This document shows positions 7,597 to 13,815 of a stretch of 24,758 nucleotides of DNA, piece by piece. The DNA is from Bog-473 sp035551835. Lineage in GTDB: Bacteria > Actinomycetota > Acidimicrobiia > Acidimicrobiales > RAAP-2. Where the stretch lies: the NCBI GenBank assembly GCA_035551835.1, contig DASZMN010000043.1, positions 1 through 24,758 of the forward strand, read 5' to 3'. The notes under the pieces are model-generated. The model searched no databases. It was not told where the DNA came from and saw nothing but the letters and a program-made list of their open reading frames with translations. Made by a program: the position numbers and the translations under genes. Position 1 is the first letter of the stretch. The number at the start of each line of letters is the position of its first letter.

Positions 7597-8348
7597 GGCT
7601 GATCCCCTGTCTCGACGTCACCGGCGGCCGCGTCGTCAAGGGCGTCCAGTTCGTCGACTTGACGGACGAGGGCGACCCGGTCGAGCTCGCGGCGCGCTAC
7701 GACGCCGAGGGGGCCGACGAGGTCACCTTCCTCGACATCACCGCCTCGTCGGACGAGCGCGAGACCATGGTCTCGGTCGTGGAGCGCACGGCCGAGCAGG
7801 TGTTCATTCCCTTGACGGTGGGCGGCGGGGTCCGGGCGGCGGAGGATGCACGCCGCCTCCTCCGGGCTGGCGCAGACAAAATCGCGGTGAACACAGCCGC
7901 CGTCGAGCGACCGGAGTTGGTGCGTGACATCGCGGACGAGTTCGGGGGCCAGTGTGCCGTGGTCGCGATCGACGCCCGGGCGCGGGAGGGCGGCGCCGGG
8001 TGGGAGGTCTACACGCACGGCGGCCGGACGCCCGTGGGCCGTGACGCCGTGGCGTGGGCGATCGAGTGCGCGGGCAACGGAGCCGGCGAGATCCTCCTCA
8101 CTTCGATGGACCGCGACGGGACCAAGGACGGGTTCGACCTGGCGCTCACGCGCGCCGTCGTCGACGCCGTCGACATCCCCGTGGTGGCCTCGGGCGGGGT
8201 CGGGCGCCTGCAGGACCTGGTGGACGGTGCCGTCGACGGCGGGGCCGACGCGGTGTTGGCCGCGTCGATCTTCCACCGTCGGGAGTTCACCATCGGCGAG
8301 GCGAAGGCGTACATGGCCGACCACGGCGTCACCGTCCGACCCGTCTGA
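7584..8348 (+). CDS. hisF: Imidazole glycerol phosphate synthase, cyclase subunit
   Basis: A 254-residue (beta/alpha)8 barrel that closes the imidazole ring from PRFAR and ammonia, releasing AICAR. Catalytic Asp11 (RLIPCLDVTGGRVVKG) and Asp130 (AVVAIDAR) are at the exact family positions; LTVGGGVR, TSMDRDGTKDGFD and VVASGGVG bind the phosphates. The ATG at 7584, inside the 3' end of hisA, gives the conserved N-terminus MRSVRLIPCLD. A 13-base overlap with hisA indicates coupling. The stop codon lies inside the first unit of a short imperfect tandem repeat. Confidence 0.97.
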   Translation: MRSVRLIPCLDVTGGRVVKGVQFVDLTDEGDPVELAARYDAEGADEVTFLDITASSDERETMVSVVERTAEQVFIPLTVGGGVRAAEDARRLLRAGADKIAVNTAAVERPELVRDIADEFGGQCAVVAIDARAREGGAGWEVYTHGGRTPVGRDAVAWAIECAGNGAGEILLTSMDRDGTKDGFDLALTRAVVDAVDIPVVASGGVGRLQDLVDGAVDGGADAVLAASIFHRREFTIGEAKAYMADHGVTVRPV

Positions 8349-8378
8349 CCCGGTCTGACCCGTGTGACCGGTCTGACC
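8342..8378. repeat. Imperfect tandem repeat, unit about CGGTCTGACC, starting at the hisF stop
   Basis: Four 9-10 base units are seen: CGTCTGACC, CGGTCTGACC, CGTGTGACC and GGTCTGACC. The TGA of the first unit is the hisF stop codon. The repeat fills more than half of the 63-base gap before the GroES-like gene. Confidence 0.75.
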
Positions 8379-8399
8379 TGGAATGCCGCCATCGTGCGG

Positions 8400-8405
8400 T
8401 ACCGT
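8400..8405 (+). promoter_or_regulatory. -10-like box TACCGT before the GroES-like gene
   Basis: TACCGT stands 6 bases before the GTG at 8412. This fits a leaderless transcript starting at the GTG and supports that start codon. It suggests an internal promoter in the his array. Confidence 0.45.
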
Positions 8406-8411
8406 GCCTAG

Positions 8412-8858
8412 GTGCCCACGTCGACGACCAAGAACGGAACGAACCAGGCCAAGGCCCCTAAAGCCGACGAGGTGGAGCCGTCCGACACGGCCACGCAGGG
8501 CCCGCACGCTTCTGCTCCGCGTCCGAGCCGGGCGCCCAAGACCGAGGACAAGCAGCCGATCACGGTCCTCTTCGACCGCGTCATGGTGCAGATATCGCAG
8601 TCGGATGGGGAGCGGCGCTCCCGGGCGGGAATTTTGATCCCGGCCACCGCGCAGATCACACGCCGCCTCACCTGGGCGGATGCGGTCGCCGTCGGCCCCC
8701 ACGTGCGCTCGGTGAAGGTGGGTGACACCGTGCTCTTCAACCCCGAGGACCGCTTCGAGGTCGAAGTGCACGGCGAGGAGTATGTGATCCTGCGTGAGCG
8801 GGACATCCACGCGATCGCGTCGCCGCGCAACGACAGCGGAACGGGGCTGTATCTATGA
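8412..8858 (+). CDS. GroES-like (Cpn10 family) protein with disordered N-terminal extension
   Basis: A 148-residue protein. Residues 49-137 follow the Cpn10 fold: ITVLFDRVMVQI, the mobile-loop region SDGERRSRAGILIPATAQ with a hydrophobic GIL tripeptide (73-75), ADAVAVGPHVRSVKVGDTVLF and EEYVILRERDIHAIAS. Residues 1-48 are Thr/Ala/Pro/Lys-rich and probably disordered. GroES caps GroEL; the retained hydrophobic tripeptide would allow GroEL contact, but this is more divergent than a typical housekeeping GroES and no groEL is adjacent, so a paralogue with a special role is likely. The GTG start is backed by the -10-like box. It ends 7 bases before hisI and shares its strand. Confidence 0.85.
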   Translation: MPTSTTKNGTNQAKAPKADEVEPSDTATQGPHASAPRPSRAPKTEDKQPITVLFDRVMVQISQSDGERRSRAGILIPATAQITRRLTWADAVAVGPHVRSVKVGDTVLFNPEDRFEVEVHGEEYVILRERDIHAIASPRNDSGTGLYL

Positions 8859-8874
8859 GCGAGCTATGAGCGAG
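8855..8874 (+). repeat. 11-base duplication at the GroES-like/hisI junction creating a mini-ORF
   Basis: ATGAGCGAG occurs at 8855-8863 and again at 8866-8874, separated by CT. The first ATG overlaps the GroES-like stop (ATGA) and reads M-S-E-L-stop; that stop overlaps the second ATG, the true hisI start. It looks like a duplicated start region. Confidence 0.7.
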
Positions 8875-9288
8875 ACCTCGACTCCGGCCACCTCGGCGGG
8901 GCCCGTGCCCGAGGGGGTGGCCCTCAGCTACGACCAGGACCTGGTTGCCGCGATGGACTTCGCCAAGGACGCCGACGGACTGGTGCCGGCCATCGTGCAG
9001 GACGCCACCGACGGAACCGTGCTCACGGTCGCCTACATGGACGCCGAGGCGTTGCGGCGGACGCTCCGCTCGGGGCGGACGTGGTTCTACAGCCGCAGCC
9101 GCCAGGAGTACTGGCAGAAGGGTGAGACATCGGGGGACCGCCAGTACGTGCGCGAGGTGCGCATGGACTGCGACGGCGACGCGCTCGTCGTCCTGGTGGA
9201 CCAGCACGGGCGCGGTGCGTGCCACACCGGCGAACGGACCTGCTTCTACCGCACCATCGGCACGGGCCCGGGGGTGCCCGCGCCGTGA
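8866..9288 (+). CDS. hisI: Phosphoribosyl-AMP cyclohydrolase
   Basis: A 140-residue monofunctional HisI, without a HisE pyrophosphohydrolase domain. It opens the adenine ring of PR-AMP in the third step of histidine synthesis and needs Zn2+ and Mg2+. Typical motifs are VAYMDAEALRRTL, GRTWFYSRSRQEYWQKGETSG, the metal-binding DCDGDALV and the cysteine pair in GACHTGERTCFYR. The ATG at 8866 is chosen over an upstream in-frame start because it follows the GroES-like gene and has the mini-ORF junction. Its stop overlaps trpE (GTGA). hisE and hisG must be elsewhere. Confidence 0.95.
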   Translation: MSETSTPATSAGPVPEGVALSYDQDLVAAMDFAKDADGLVPAIVQDATDGTVLTVAYMDAEALRRTLRSGRTWFYSRSRQEYWQKGETSGDRQYVREVRMDCDGDALVVLVDQHGRGACHTGERTCFYRTIGTGPGVPAP

Positions 9289-9356
9289 CGTCTGTGACGC
9301 CCGTGACGCCCGTGACGCCCGCGGCGCCCGTGACGCCCGCGGCGCCTGCGGCGCCC
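9285..9356. repeat. 9-base tandem repeat (GTGACGCCC / GCGGCGCCC) at the start of trpE
   Basis: Eight units run from the trpE start codon and encode MTS-VTP-VTP-VTP-AAP-VTP-AAP-AAP. Five units carry GTGA, the same four bases that form the hisI stop/trpE start overlap, so the array looks grown from that junction. The encoded segment is probably a disordered leader. Confidence 0.85.
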
Positions 9357-10919
9357 GACGGCGACTCGGGCGTCGGGGCCGCACTCGCCTTCCGACCCGA
9401 CGCCGCCGAGTTCGCCGCGCTGGCCAAGAAGCACGCCATCGTCCCCGTCTGGTGCGAGGTGGTGGCCGACACGCTCACGCCCGTCGCCTGCTTCGCCAAC
9501 GTCGTGGGCGAAGGGAACGGCTTTCTCCTCGAATCCGTCGAGGGCGGCGAGCGCTGGGGCCGCTACTCGTTCGTCGGCCGGCGGCCGCTGGCGACGCTCA
9601 CGGCGCGGGGCCGTCACGTCGAGACGACCGGGCGGCTCGGCCTCAGCGACTCAGGCGACGGGATCCTGGCCGCCGTCGACGCATTGGTGACCCGCTTCCA
9701 GTCGCCGGCGTTGCCGGGGCTGCCGCCGCTGCACGGGGGGCTGGTCGGGTATCTCGGCTACGACGTGGTGCGCGAGGTCGAGCGCCTGCCCGACCCGCCG
9801 ACCGACGATGCCGGGCAACCCGACGCCGCGCTGGTGGTGATCGGGCAATTCTGCGCGTTCGACCACTGGCGCCAGCGCATCGTGCTCATCGACAACGTGG
9901 TCGTGCCGGACGCGCCGGACGGGGTGGTCGACGCCTCGGCCGCGGCGGAGGCCTACGACGCGGCGTGCGCGCGGCTGCGCGAGCTGGCGGCGGACTGTGC
10001 GGGCCGCGGGCCCCGGGCCGGCGAGCTGGTGGCGGCGCCGCCGCCCGGGCTCGAGAAGGCCGAGGCGGCGCGGACGATGACGTCCGAGCAGTACGGGGGG
10101 TGCATCGATGCGGCCAAGGAGTACATCCGCGCCGGTGACATTTTCCAGGTCGTGCTGTCGCAGCGCTACGACTTCGCCTTGGGGGCCGAGCCCTTCGACG
10201 TGTACCGGGCCCTGCGGCTGCTGAATCCGAGCCCGTACCTGTACTTCCTGCGCTTTCCCGAGGTGACCGTCGTGGGCGCGTCGCCCGAGCCGATGGTGCG
10301 GTTGCGCGACGGGGTCGTGACCTCGCGGCCGATCGCCGGCTCGCGCCCTCGGGGCGAGAGCGAGGCGCACGACCGGCTGCTCGAGGGCGAGTTGGCAGAG
10401 GACCCGAAGGAGCTGGCCGAGCACATCATGCTGGTGGACCTGGCGCGCAACGACGTGGGCCGGGTCGTGCGGTTCGGCACCGAGAAGGTGGACGAGCTGA
10501 TGACGATCGAGCGCTACAGCCACATCATGCACATCACCTCGCAGGTTTCGGGCGAGCTGGCCGAGGGCAAGGGACCGATCGACGTCCTGCGCGCCACCCT
10601 GCCCGCCGGGACGCTCTCGGGGGCACCCAAGGTCCGGGCCATGGAGATCATCGACGAACTCGAGGTGACCAAGCGCGGCGTGTACGGCGGCGTCGTGGGC
10701 TACATCGACTTCTCCGGCAACGTCGACACCGCGATCGCCATCCGCACCATGGTGGTGATGCGCGACGGCCGGGCCAGCGTGCAGGCTGGGGCCGGGATCG
10801 TGGCGGACAGCGACCCGGTGTCCGAGGACGAGGAATGCGCGCACAAGGCGGGAGCGCTGTTGGTGGCGGTCACCGCGGCGCGGCGCATGGGCGCGGCGCG
10901 CCGGGCGTTCGAGTCGTGA
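9285..10919 (+). CDS. trpE: Anthranilate synthase component I
   Basis: A 544-residue chorismate-utilising enzyme that, with a TrpG amidotransferase, makes anthranilate for tryptophan. Seen: the LLES tryptophan-binding motif (FLLESVEGGERWGRYSF), VVGASPEPMVRL, PIAGSRPRG, LPAGTLSGAPKVRAMEIIDE and VQAGAGIVADSDP. This indicates a feedback-regulated, catalytically complete TrpE. The GTG at 9285 overlaps hisI (GTGA); the following VTP/AAP codons are a tandem repeat containing further in-frame GTGs, so the exact start is uncertain by up to about 15 codons. No trpG is present in the window. The gene ends with a GTGA overlap with the YgfZ-like gene. Confidence 0.96.
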   Translation: MTSVTPVTPVTPAAPVTPAAPAAPDGDSGVGAALAFRPDAAEFAALAKKHAIVPVWCEVVADTLTPVACFANVVGEGNGFLLESVEGGERWGRYSFVGRRPLATLTARGRHVETTGRLGLSDSGDGILAAVDALVTRFQSPALPGLPPLHGGLVGYLGYDVVREVERLPDPPTDDAGQPDAALVVIGQFCAFDHWRQRIVLIDNVVVPDAPDGVVDASAAAEAYDAACARLRELAADCAGRGPRAGELVAAPPPGLEKAEAARTMTSEQYGGCIDAAKEYIRAGDIFQVVLSQRYDFALGAEPFDVYRALRLLNPSPYLYFLRFPEVTVVGASPEPMVRLRDGVVTSRPIAGSRPRGESEAHDRLLEGELAEDPKELAEHIMLVDLARNDVGRVVRFGTEKVDELMTIERYSHIMHITSQVSGELAEGKGPIDVLRATLPAGTLSGAPKVRAMEIIDELEVTKRGVYGGVVGYIDFSGNVDTAIAIRTMVVMRDGRASVQAGAGIVADSDPVSEDEECAHKAGALLVAVTAARRMGAARRAFES

Positions 10920-11956
10920 ACACGAGCACGAGCACGGGCACGAGCGCGGGCACGAGCGCGAGGGACGCCATCGCAGCCGACACGGCCGCGTTGCGGGACG
11001 GAGCGGGCGCGTTCGGGTCCTCACGTGACGTGCTGGCCGTGCGCGGGCCCGACGCCGAGGCGTATCTGCAGGGCCAGCTCAGCCAGGACGTGACTGCGCT
11101 GGCCGTGGGCGCGTCGGCCGACTCGCTGCTGCTCGAGCCGGACGGCAAGGTGACTGCGCTGGTGCGGGTGACCCGCACGGACGGGCAGGGGTTCGTCCTC
11201 GACGTCGATGCCGGGTACGGCGCTGCCGTGGTGGCCAGGTTGCGGCGGTTTTTGTTACGGGCCAAGGTCGAACTGGAATCCCTCGATTGGCGGTGCCTGT
11301 CGCTGCGCGGCGCCGGCGTCGCCGAGGCGGCGGGGGGCTTGCTGACCGTCTTGGCCGAACGGGGCGTGTTGACGCTGCCCTTCGAGTGGAACGGCTGGCG
11401 CGGGGTCGACCTGCTCGGGCCCTCCGACGTCGTGCTCGTGGCCGGACCGGATCGCGTCGTGCTCCCGCCGGGCGTCGTCGCCTGCGGGGCTGACGCAGTG
11501 GAGGCGTGTCGCATCGTCTCGGGCGTCCCAGCCATGGGCGCCGAGCTCACGGCGAAGACCATTCCCCACGAGGCGGGCATCGTGGCGCGCACCGTCAATT
11601 TCAGCAAGGGGTGCTACACGGGCCAGGAGCTGGTGGCCCGGATCGACTCGCGCGGGGGCAACGTGCCACGGCGCCTGGTGGGGATCGTGGCGCCGGCGGG
11701 CCCACCCGAGACGGACCGGCTGTCCCCGGGGATGACGCTGCACGCCGGCGAGGTCCCGGCGCAGGACAGCCCGTCCGACGACAAGGTGGTTGGCACTTTG
11801 ACGTCGGCCGCCTGGAGCGCGGAGGTCGACGCCTGGGTCGGCCTCGGCTACCTGCATCGAAACGTCGAAGCCCCCGGCCCGGCCCGTGTGCGCTCGGGGG
11901 ATGGGACGGGCGGTTCGCGACCGGTCCGGGTGGCGTTGCTGCCGCTCGCCGGCTGA
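10916..11956 (+). CDS. YgfZ/GcvT-like folate-binding protein
   Basis: A 346-residue member of the GcvT/YgfZ superfamily. The YgfZ signature KGCYTGQE is present in NFSKGCYTGQELVARIDSRGGN, and the N-terminal region (VLAVRGPDAEAYLQGQLSQDV) is also typical. YgfZ proteins bind tetrahydrofolate and support certain iron-sulfur enzymes; the conserved Cys of the signature is retained. The GTG at 10916 overlaps the trpE stop (GTGA). Residues 2-14 are a Thr/Ser/Gly/Ala repeat. One rare TTA leucine codon lies at 11255-11257. Its place inside a trp array suggests co-transcription rather than a tryptophan role. Confidence 0.87.
   Translation: MNTSTSTGTSAGTSARDAIAADTAALRDGAGAFGSSRDVLAVRGPDAEAYLQGQLSQDVTALAVGASADSLLLEPDGKVTALVRVTRTDGQGFVLDVDAGYGAAVVARLRRFLLRAKVELESLDWRCLSLRGAGVAEAAGGLLTVLAERGVLTLPFEWNGWRGVDLLGPSDVVLVAGPDRVVLPPGVVACGADAVEACRIVSGVPAMGAELTAKTIPHEAGIVARTVNFSKGCYTGQELVARIDSRGGNVPRRLVGIVAPAGPPETDRLSPGMTLHAGEVPAQDSPSDDKVVGTLTSAAWSAEVDAWVGLGYLHRNVEAPGPARVRSGDGTGGSRPVRVALLPLAG
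10919..10963. repeat. Short repeat (GCACGA/GCACGG type) at the start of the YgfZ-like gene
   Basis: Imperfect 6-base units follow the start codon and encode NTSTSTGTSAGTSA. This is the third array in the region that begins at a gene start. Confidence 0.7.
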
Positions 11957-11968
11957 GGCGGTCCGTGG

Positions 11969-12436
11969 GTGCCTGACGACCTGCTCCGCCCGCAAGGGCG
12001 AGGGGCGCTCAGGGTGGTGGGCGTGTGCGGGATGGTCGGCTACGCGCTGTGGCTCGCGGCGACGACGCCGTTCAGTTCGCCGGCCAACATCCTCACCGCA
12101 ATCGCGATCGTGGTCGTCGTCGCCTTGGTGATCGCCCGGTGGCCCGTGCGGCCGACCCGTGTGGTGATCCCGGCGCAGGAACGGCCCGCGCATCCGTATC
12201 TCGGATGGGTCGTGCTGTTCGGCGTCATCGTCGCGTGGGAGCTCGTCATGTATCTCGTCCGCGGCAGCCGGAGCGAGCATCCCACCCTCAGCTCGATGGC
12301 GGACGCATTCGACCGGTACAACTACGGGTTGAAGGCCGTCGCGAGCTTCGCGTGGTTGTGGCTCGGGACCGCGATCGTGCGGGCGGGCACGCCGGCGGCC
12401 TCACGCACGGCGATGCAAGGGGTTGCGCCGTCGTGA
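11969..12436 (+). CDS. Small four-helix membrane protein, function unknown
   Basis: A 155-residue protein with about four hydrophobic segments: residues 17-33 (VGVCGMVGYALWLAATT), 41-57 (LTAIAIVVVVALVIARW), 77-95 (LGWVVLFGVIVAWELVMYL) and about 122-136 (VASFAWLWLGTAIVR). A charged loop with HPTLSSMADAFDRYNYG lies before the last segment. It starts with GTG 12 bases after the YgfZ-like stop and overlaps the next gene by GTGA, so it is part of the array. It probably forms a small inner-membrane unit with the following 67-residue protein. I do not recognise its family with certainty. Confidence 0.75.
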   Translation: MPDDLLRPQGRGALRVVGVCGMVGYALWLAATTPFSSPANILTAIAIVVVVALVIARWPVRPTRVVIPAQERPAHPYLGWVVLFGVIVAWELVMYLVRGSRSEHPTLSSMADAFDRYNYGLKAVASFAWLWLGTAIVRAGTPAASRTAMQGVAPS

Positions 12437-12636
12437 GCTCCGCTCCGAGCTACGCCGTGTGGGCGGTCATCGGCGCGCTCGCGCTGGCGCTGTGGGTCGC
12501 GTCGCTGACCCCGGCGGGACGACGCGTCATCGTCCGGCCGGCGGCGGTGTTGCGGCGCCTGGCCACCGATCCCTGGTTGAGGGTGCCGCTCCTCCTCGGC
12601 TGGGGATGGGTGGGCTGGCATCTGTTCGCCCGTTGA
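12433..12636 (+). CDS. Short membrane protein, DUF6186-like
   Basis: A 67-residue protein with an N-terminal hydrophobic helix (YAVWAVIGALALALWVASL), a basic middle and a C-terminal Trp-rich end (LLGWGWVGWHLFAR). The W-x-W-x-GWH-x-F ending resembles the actinobacterial DUF6186 family as I remember it; this is from memory, not a search. The GTG start overlaps the preceding membrane protein (GTGA), implying stoichiometric expression. The stop codon is the first TGA of a seven-unit TGAGGGC repeat. Confidence 0.75.
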   Translation: MSSAPSYAVWAVIGALALALWVASLTPAGRRVIVRPAAVLRRLATDPWLRVPLLLGWGWVGWHLFAR

Positions 12637-12682
12637 GGGCTGAGGGCTGAGGGCTGAGGGCTGAGGGCTGAGGGCTGAGGGC
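12634..12682. repeat. Seven perfect tandem copies of TGAGGGC
   Basis: Forty-nine bases made of seven identical heptamers. The first TGA is the stop codon of the DUF6186-like gene. Because the unit is 7 bases, TGA appears in all three frames, so the array acts as a multi-frame translational stop. Perfect copies imply recent expansion and likely copy-number variation between strains. Confidence 0.95.
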
Positions 12683-12728
12683 GCACCCCAATTGCAACCG
12701 GACGTCACCCGGAGACGACACGGCCAAG

Positions 12729-12914
12729 GTGCACCCTCTGTGCATGGGGATGGGGGTAACGGAGCAAGAGCAGCGGGAGGTGAGCGTCGCAGGGGGTGAG
12801 GCGCTCCCCGAGCTCAAGCCGTGGCGCGAGGTCGGGTGGATCTTCCGCGACGGGGGCTGCGAGGCCATCGAGCGGCGAGGCGATCGCACCCGCGCCCGGA
12901 CGCTGGTGGACTGA
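12729..12914 (+). CDS. Possible small protein, about 54-61 residues, unknown
   Basis: Reads from GTG 12729 or, more likely, from ATG 12744 or ATG 12750. The protein ends GEALPELKPWREVGWIFRDGG, then CEAIERRGDRTRARTLVD; the composition is more natural than that of overlapping frames. The stop overlaps the next ATG by one base (TGATG), which is the main support for both being real. I see no Shine-Dalgarno or -10-like box, and do not recognise the sequence. Confidence 0.45.
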   Translation: MHPLCMGMGVTEQEQREVSVAGGEALPELKPWREVGWIFRDGGCEAIERRGDRTRARTLVD

Positions 12915-13123
12915 TGGTCAAGGTCATCCACCTCTCCGATGACGGCACCGAGAAGGCGGCCGTCGTCCTCGATGACTTCACCGTTGAGGTCGTCTACTCG
13001 GGGATAGCCGACATGTTGCGCGACGCCGCAACCGCACAGGCCGCCGACGTGATGCCGTCGTTCGGCTTGCCTCGCGCGGCACGTCAGCGCCGCGAGAAAT
13101 TGCTGACCCGAGTTCGCAGCTGA
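12914..13123 (+). CDS. Small protein, 69 residues, unknown
   Basis: The protein begins MVKVIHLSDDGTEKAAVVLD, continues with DFTVEVVYSGIADMLRDAA and ends with a basic tail (PRAARQRREKLLTRVRS). The pattern suggests two or three beta strands followed by helices, with a positively charged end that could contact nucleic acid or membrane. It is coupled to the upstream small ORF by TGATG. It lies between the membrane-protein pair and the secreted protein, before trpC. I do not recognise a family; paired small genes can be regulatory or toxin-antitoxin-like, but nothing specific supports that here. Confidence 0.55.
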   Translation: MVKVIHLSDDGTEKAAVVLDDFTVEVVYSGIADMLRDAATAQAADVMPSFGLPRAARQRREKLLTRVRS

Positions 13124-13177
13124 GCACCGGGGAGGTTGGCGGGGCCGCGTGACGGGCCCGTTCCCGACCCTGTTTGC

Positions 13178-13183
13178 TACGTT
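13178..13183 (+). promoter_or_regulatory. Possible -10 box TACGTT before the secreted Cys-rich protein
   Basis: TACGTT lies about 60 bases before the chosen GTG of the secreted-protein gene. Unlike other boxes here it is not close to an in-frame start, so it would give a leadered transcript. Weak support. Confidence 0.25.
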
Positions 13184-13243
13184 CAGCGTGACGGCGGGCA
13201 GGCCTGCGGGTGCTGTTCTCTGGTTGGCAGGGTTCTCGAAACG

Positions 13244-13765
13244 GTGGCGAGGTGGAGTGTGGTGGGTCGACGGTGGGCGGGGGGCGTGCTGGCGGCGCTC
13301 TGTGTTGCCGCGGGTGCGCTGGGCACCCTCGCCGTCGGCCTGCTGGCTCCGCCGCACGACGGTGGGATCGCATCTGGCGTGGCCGCAGCGCCGGCTCGGG
13401 GTTCCGCTTCGGCGCCGGAGCCGTTGTCCCCTCGACCGGCCGGCGGCGCCTCGTCCGCGGAGACCTTCGTCTCCCGCTCGAGCGGTCTCGCCGAAGCCGG
13501 TGAGGCCACCGCCTCCGGTTGTGCCCCCGCTCTGGCGTACCTCCGGGCCTACGCGGCTCCCGGCTTCTCGTTCGAATGCCCCGGCTACGCGGACGGGCAC
13601 CAGGCCATGACGAAGTGTGTCTCGCAGGCGTCGCCGTGCAGCGTGCAACGCCTCATCGTCATCGCAGATCCTTGTCCGGACGCGTACATGAACGAGGCAT
13701 CCAACTCGTGGGCGCTCACCGGAGCATCGGATGCGCCCCTCGACCCCTACGGATCCTGCGCCTGA
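13244..13765 (+). CDS. Secreted or membrane-anchored Cys-rich protein
   Basis: About 173 residues from GTG 13244; GTGs at 13259 and 13262, preceded by GAGGTGGA, are good alternatives. A basic N-terminus and a hydrophobic segment (about residues 12-34) form a signal peptide or anchor. A Pro/Ala/Ser-rich linker follows to about residue 90. The C-terminal 80 residues hold six cysteines (about 93, 112, 125, 132, 144, 172), including FECPGYADGHQAMTKC and PCPDAYMNEASNSWALTG, ending in DPYGSC. Six cysteines in an exported domain suggest three disulfides. I have seen similar ECPG..GHQAMT..DPYG domains in actinobacterial exported proteins but know of no function. Confidence 0.75.
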   Translation: MARWSVVGRRWAGGVLAALCVAAGALGTLAVGLLAPPHDGGIASGVAAAPARGSASAPEPLSPRPAGGASSAETFVSRSSGLAEAGEATASGCAPALAYLRAYAAPGFSFECPGYADGHQAMTKCVSQASPCSVQRLIVIADPCPDAYMNEASNSWALTGASDAPLDPYGSCA

Positions 13766-13801
13766 CGGGCACCATGGGCCTGGGGCCAAATGACGCGCCG
13801 C

Positions 13802-13807
13802 TACGCT
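13802..13807 (+). promoter_or_regulatory. -10-like box TACGCT before trpC
   Basis: TACGCT is 8 bases before the trpC ATG, the same geometry as at the Rieske oxygenase. It suggests that trpCFBA starts from its own leaderless promoter in addition to any read-through. Confidence 0.5.
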
Positions 13808-13815
13808 GAAGCGCT

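Noticed and set aside
7236..8810. A 524-codon minus-strand open frame
   Set aside because: Antisense to hisA, hisF and the GroES-like gene, which are certain; its composition is that of a shadow frame.
12634..12682. CRISPR or attachment site at the TGAGGGC array
   Set aside because: Units are 7 bases with no spacers, so it is a simple tandem repeat; no integrase is nearby.
13149..13610. Alternative frame over the secreted Cys-rich gene
   Set aside because: The overlapping frame lacks the conserved Cys motifs and has a random Arg/Pro composition; the 13244-13765 frame carries the domain.
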